From positions 1 through 8,825 of the forward strand of contig JALWKG010000408.1 in NCBI GenBank assembly GCA_027081565.1: 8,825 nucleotides of DNA. Direction: 5' to 3'. This document shows, piece after piece, positions 6,174 through 8,825 of this stretch. A model generated the notes under the pieces. It made no database searches and was not told where the DNA came from. It worked only from the letters and a program-made list of their open reading frames with translations. Every line of letters starts with the position of its first letter. Position 1 is the first letter of the stretch. The DNA is from Helicobacteraceae bacterium (GTDB lineage: Bacteria > Campylobacterota > Campylobacteria > Campylobacterales > Sulfurimonadaceae). Both the position numbers and the translations under genes were made by a program.

Positions 6174-6812
6174 ATGATTGATTTACAAAAATGCTATTTT
6201 TTTGATAATTTGAATGAAGACGACTTAAAAGAGTTAGAAGGTATCTCTAAACGTATCTCATATACTAAAGGAAGTATTCTTTTTTATGAAAAAGAGGATG
6301 CTGACACTTTGATCATGTTAGTGGAAGGTGTAGTCAAAATCTACAAAACAGACCTTAAAAACAACGAGGTCATCATGCGTCGCTTTCGAGCACCAACTTT
6401 GGTGGCAGAAATGGCTACTTTTGAAGAGATCCCTTTTCCAGCTTCTGCATCATTCGAGACTGATGGTACTGTAGTTATCATCGATTTTACTAAATTTAAA
6501 AAACAGTTTATGGACAAACCGGGTGTCTCATCATCTATCATCAAGTCCCTCTCCAAAAAGGTCAAGAACCTTGAAGAGGTGATTGACCTCAACATCGTTC
6601 TCGACACAACTGCAAGACTGGCAAAATATCTATATGAAAATGAAGCAGTACTCGATGAGCTTAAAAACTATCAGATAGCTGAAGATCTGCATATGACGCC
6701 AGAGACCCTGTCACGTACACTCAAGAAGTTCTCCATACTTGGTCTTTTAGAAAAAGGGTCTAGTGGCTATGAGCTTAAAAACCTTGAAGGACTGCGTGTT
6801 CTTTTCGAATAA
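6174..6812 (+). CDS. Crp/Fnr-family transcriptional regulator lacking the FNR Fe-S cysteines
   Basis: A 212-residue regulator with an N-terminal cyclic-nucleotide-binding-type beta-barrel (about 1-115; GSILFYEKEDADTLIMLVEG), a long dimerisation helix (about 118-145; SSIIKSLSKKVKNLEEVIDL) and a C-terminal winged helix-turn-helix (about 160-205). The recognition helix MTPETLSRTLKKF has Glu177, Ser180 and Arg181, the E-x2-SR pattern of FNR, NnrR and Dnr that reads TTGA half-sites. Only one cysteine (Cys7) is present, so an oxygen-sensing [4Fe-4S] centre is unlikely. A Dnr/NssR-like NO-responsive or other effector mechanism is an inference. ATG at 6174 is preferred, with purine-rich AGAAAGAG upstream. 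The frame is open back to TTG at 6117, but that codon is only about 7 nt from the predicted transcript start. It diverges from the DUF2249-like operon across a matching operator. Confidence 0.9.
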   Translation: MIDLQKCYFFDNLNEDDLKELEGISKRISYTKGSILFYEKEDADTLIMLVEGVVKIYKTDLKNNEVIMRRFRAPTLVAEMATFEEIPFPASASFETDGTVVIIDFTKFKKQFMDKPGVSSSIIKSLSKKVKNLEEVIDLNIVLDTTARLAKYLYENEAVLDELKNYQIAEDLHMTPETLSRTLKKFSILGLLEKGSSGYELKNLEGLRVLFE

Positions 6813-6824
6813 AATGGACTCGAA

Positions 6825-6859
6825 AAACAAGGTCTGAGTACTATCTTCTTGCCTTGTTT
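6825..6859 (-). terminator. Possible hairpin terminator between convergent genes
   Basis: AAACAAGG (6825-6832) and CCTTGTTT (6852-6859) form a perfect 8-bp inverted repeat with a 19-nt loop. On the minus strand the second arm runs into a short U tract (TTTTT, 6827-6823), so it could end the amidase transcript, although one arm lies inside the amidase's last codons. A second repeat, TTTTCGA/TCGAAAA (6802-6808/6820-6826), overlaps the regulator stop. The long loop and short U run keep confidence low. Confidence 0.35.
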
Positions 6860-8265
6860 CTAAAATATTGATCAACACCATCAGCCAAGCCTTCTGCCAA
6901 GGTCTGTTGATACTTTTTATTAATAAGCTGTTTCACTTCTTGAGGATGTGAAACAAATCCAACCTCAACTAAAACAGCTGCCGATGTTGCCCCCACCAGA
7001 ACCCAAAAATTACCACCGGCCACCTTGACATCTTTTACTTTAAATCGCTTCTCTCTCAAACGACTTACTACATTTTGACCCATATCTATGGCCAAGAAGT
7101 TGGACTCTAGCACCTTTGCCCTACTCTGTGTCGCACTGAAAAGCTTGGTTATACTGCTGTCCATCGCATTATAATCAGCTGCATTCTCTTTTCGTTCTAG
7201 CCGGCTTGAACGTTGTGAACCTCTTTTAGGATCAAGATAATATATTTCAATACCCCGAGCTTTATGAGCATTTTTTTTAGGTACAGAGTTTGCGTGCACC
7301 GAAATAAAGAGATCAGGCTTTTTTTTACGTGTAAATTTGGTTCGGTATTTCAAAGAGCGGGTCTTGTCACTAGAGCGGGTCATCTTTACCTTATAACCCT
7401 CTTTTTTCAAGATCTTAGCCAGTCGTTTACTGATCTGTAAAACAATAACTTTTTCAAGATGGCGACCATAACCTACAGCACCACCATCACGACCTCCATG
7501 ACCAGGATCGATAACGATCAGTTTATTATGGTTCACTCTTTTTGACACTTTTTTAGCTTTAGGTGCATGTACAGCTGAGATACCCATCGTAATCTGTAGG
7601 TTTTTACCCTCTCTTTTAAAACGCATGTTTAAAGGTTTTTTACTCTCTATGACCACACGGATCTTATCACGCCTGTACTGAGAAACCTTGATACGTTTTA
7701 TCTCTTTATGTTTAATCACCGGTTTTTTAAAAAGGATTGCATTGATATCGAAAATATAACGGTAGCCTTTACCCTTGTCTGGACGCAACTTGAAAAAATT
7801 TACATCTTTAGAATGCAACTTAAAGTCAAACTCCAAAACCAAGGTACTTTCATCCCAGTGGAAACCTCGTAAGGCATGTTTAGAACGTATCTGTACTCTT
7901 TTTGGCGCTGTTTTTTTGGCAGGCTTGATCTTCTCCGTCTTTGTATGACTAGGCTCTTTTTTTTGTTTCTTTTTATGATGTGTTTTATGTGACTCTAATT
8001 TCGCAAGTTTCTTTTTATAATCACTCACATCAATACGTAACTTCTTACCTGCAATGCAGATACCATTGAGACAACGCAGCTGTTGTTTGGTATTGCCATC
8101 GATCAAAGCTTTTATATAGTAACGTTTATAGGTGTCATAGGCTTGAAATTGCCGTGTTTTGGAGTGAGAGTATAGATCTTTTTTGGCACTGTTCAGCGCC
8201 GCTTTTGTAGAGACAGCAAAAAGAATTGTTGTCAGTAGAAAAAAAGTGGTGAAAAGACGCAACAT
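6841..8265 (-). CDS. Periplasmic zinc N-acetylmuramoyl-L-alanine amidase (AmiA/AmiC type)
   Basis: A 474-residue peptidoglycan hydrolase that cleaves the MurNAc to L-Ala bond, needed for daughter-cell separation. It has a signal peptide (about 1-22, ending STKA), an N-terminal region with a Cys65/Cys70 pair, a Lys/His-rich linker (about 92-123), an AMIN domain (about 128-228) that in other bacteria targets the enzyme to septal peptidoglycan, and an Amidase_3 domain (about 248-468). Zinc ligands are His256 in DPGHGG, Glu271 in GRHLEK and His324 in SVHAN; catalytic Glu434 is in LVEVGF. Residues 345-395 between the last ligands are longer than the catalytic core needs and match the inhibitory-helix region of AmiC-type enzymes. 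C. jejuni has a comparable single amidase (AmiA). ATG at 8265 follows the upstream stop by 6 nt, so the two genes are probably co-transcribed. Confidence 0.93.
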   Translation of the reverse strand: MLRLFTTFFLLTTILFAVSTKAALNSAKKDLYSHSKTRQFQAYDTYKRYYIKALIDGNTKQQLRCLNGICIAGKKLRIDVSDYKKKLAKLESHKTHHKKKQKKEPSHTKTEKIKPAKKTAPKRVQIRSKHALRGFHWDESTLVLEFDFKLHSKDVNFFKLRPDKGKGYRYIFDINAILFKKPVIKHKEIKRIKVSQYRRDKIRVVIESKKPLNMRFKREGKNLQITMGISAVHAPKAKKVSKRVNHNKLIVIDPGHGGRDGGAVGYGRHLEKVIVLQISKRLAKILKKEGYKVKMTRSSDKTRSLKYRTKFTRKKKPDLFISVHANSVPKKNAHKARGIEIYYLDPKRGSQRSSRLERKENAADYNAMDSSITKLFSATQSRAKVLESNFLAIDMGQNVVSRLREKRFKVKDVKVAGGNFWVLVGATSAAVLVEVGFVSHPQEVKQLINKKYQQTLAEGLADGVDQYFRNKARR

Positions 8266-8271
8266 TATGCG

Positions 8272-8825
8272 TTATTCACCTTCAGTCAGTTTTACCATTA
8301 ATTCATGAACAGATATAAGCTCATTAAGACGATATCCATTAGTTCCTGAGAAGAAAAGACCAAACTCTTTGTTCCCCTCATACGCATCACTTAGACGGTC
8401 TGCAATACAGAATCCAACCTCTTTGGCTTCAACACCACGGTTACAAGGTGCCACACAATTAGAGATACACTTGATGTCCGGACCCGTGCGGGTCTCAACA
8501 AGTGCTGTCAGGTTTGTACGTACACCACGTGCAGGATAACCAACAGGAGAACCCATAAGTTGGATGTCTTCCTCTTTAGCAGCGAGTAGAACCTCTTTAA
8601 AGTTGTCATGGGCATCACACTCATGCGTACCTATGAAACGGGTACCCATCTGAACACCAGAAGCACCCAGTCTCATCATCTCTTCGATATCATTTTTGTC
8701 CCAAACACCACCTGCAGCGACAACCGGCATGCCACCCCAATTTGCAGCCTCAGCTACCACTGGTTCTACAAGGTTTTCAAGTTGGTTCTCTTCCATTTCA
8801 CACTGTTCATAGGTAAAGCCTTGAT
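8272..8825 (-). CDS. Nitronate monooxygenase (2-nitropropane dioxygenase-like), 5' end missing
   Basis: The C-terminal half of an FMN-dependent NMO/NPD-family TIM-barrel enzyme. The frame is open to the window edge (QGFTYEQCEMEENQ precedes the first internal Met at 8796), so the true start lies outside. Visible are the FMN-phosphate part of the barrel, PVVAAGGVWDKNDIEEM and LGASGVQMGTRFIGTHEC, then GSPVGYPARGVRTNL. The C-terminus carries four cysteines in KCISNCVAPC...GFC (C-x3-C-x3-C-x11-C), followed by IADRLSDAY and GLFFSGTNGYRL. The family oxidises nitronates and includes relatives of FabK-type enoyl-ACP reductases; the physiological substrate here is unknown. It lies just upstream of the amidase, the same pairing I recall in C. 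jejuni. Confidence 0.9.
   Translation of the reverse strand, partial: QGFTYEQCEMEENQLENLVEPVVAEAANWGGMPVVAAGGVWDKNDIEEMMRLGASGVQMGTRFIGTHECDAHDNFKEVLLAAKEEDIQLMGSPVGYPARGVRTNLTALVETRTGPDIKCISNCVAPCNRGVEAKEVGFCIADRLSDAYEGNKEFGLFFSGTNGYRLNELISVHELMVKLTEGE

Noticed and set aside
7271..7326. T8 runs in the amidase gene as phase-variation tracts
   Set aside because: Several A8/T8 runs occur in AT-rich, Lys-rich coding throughout the window, including inside catalytic domains where switching is unlikely. They are best explained by AAA lysine codons.
1..8825. CRISPR arrays, tRNA or rRNA genes
   Set aside because: No regularly spaced repeats, tRNA-like cloverleaf with a CCA-adjacent acceptor stem, or rRNA signature was seen by eye. 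The window is almost fully protein-coding.

Overview
The window looks like a chromosomal segment of a free-living Campylobacterota (epsilonproteobacterium), probably of the Sulfurovum/Sulfurimonas type. This is inferred from three things: AT-rich, lysine-rich coding; promoters with a good -10 but no clear -35; and a nitronate monooxygenase gene directly upstream of an AmiC/AmiA-type amidase, an order I recall from Campylobacter jejuni (Cj1270c-Cj1269c). No rRNA, tRNA or CRISPR was seen. Coding is dense, and the only sizeable non-coding stretch is the divergent promoter region at about 6007-6173.

Right part (6813-8825, minus strand): the 3' part of a nitronate monooxygenase/2-nitropropane dioxygenase-like flavoenzyme, then a periplasmic zinc N-acetylmuramoyl-L-alanine amidase 6 nt downstream. 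The amidase converges on a plus-strand Crp/Fnr-family regulator (6174-6812), with a possible hairpin between their 3' ends.

Middle part (4396-6812): the regulator diverges from a minus-strand pair made of a 114-residue DUF2249-like protein and a 414-residue polytopic protein with a duplicated His-containing module, resembling NnrS or heme-copper-oxidase subunit I-like proteins. Between the divergent genes is a perfect palindrome, ATTGAC-N4-GTCAAT, of the FNR/NnrR type. It sits at -41.5 from the start site implied by a -10-like hexamer of the minus-strand pair. The regulator has the Glu-x2-Ser-Arg recognition helix that suits such a site but lacks the FNR cysteine cluster. The best reading is a small regulon for nitric oxide or nitrogen-oxide stress. 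The functional part of this is inference.

Left part (1-4331, minus strand): a secreted YtcJ-like amidohydrolase and a secreted choloylglycine-hydrolase/penicillin-V-acylase-like Ntn hydrolase, with 2 nt between stop and start. They are followed by a YihY/BrkB-family membrane protein and the first 154 codons of an AI-2E/PerM-family membrane protein. The last gene is cut off by the end of an IS3-family insertion sequence that enters from the left edge. The terminal TGA of the IS provides the stop codon of the broken gene.
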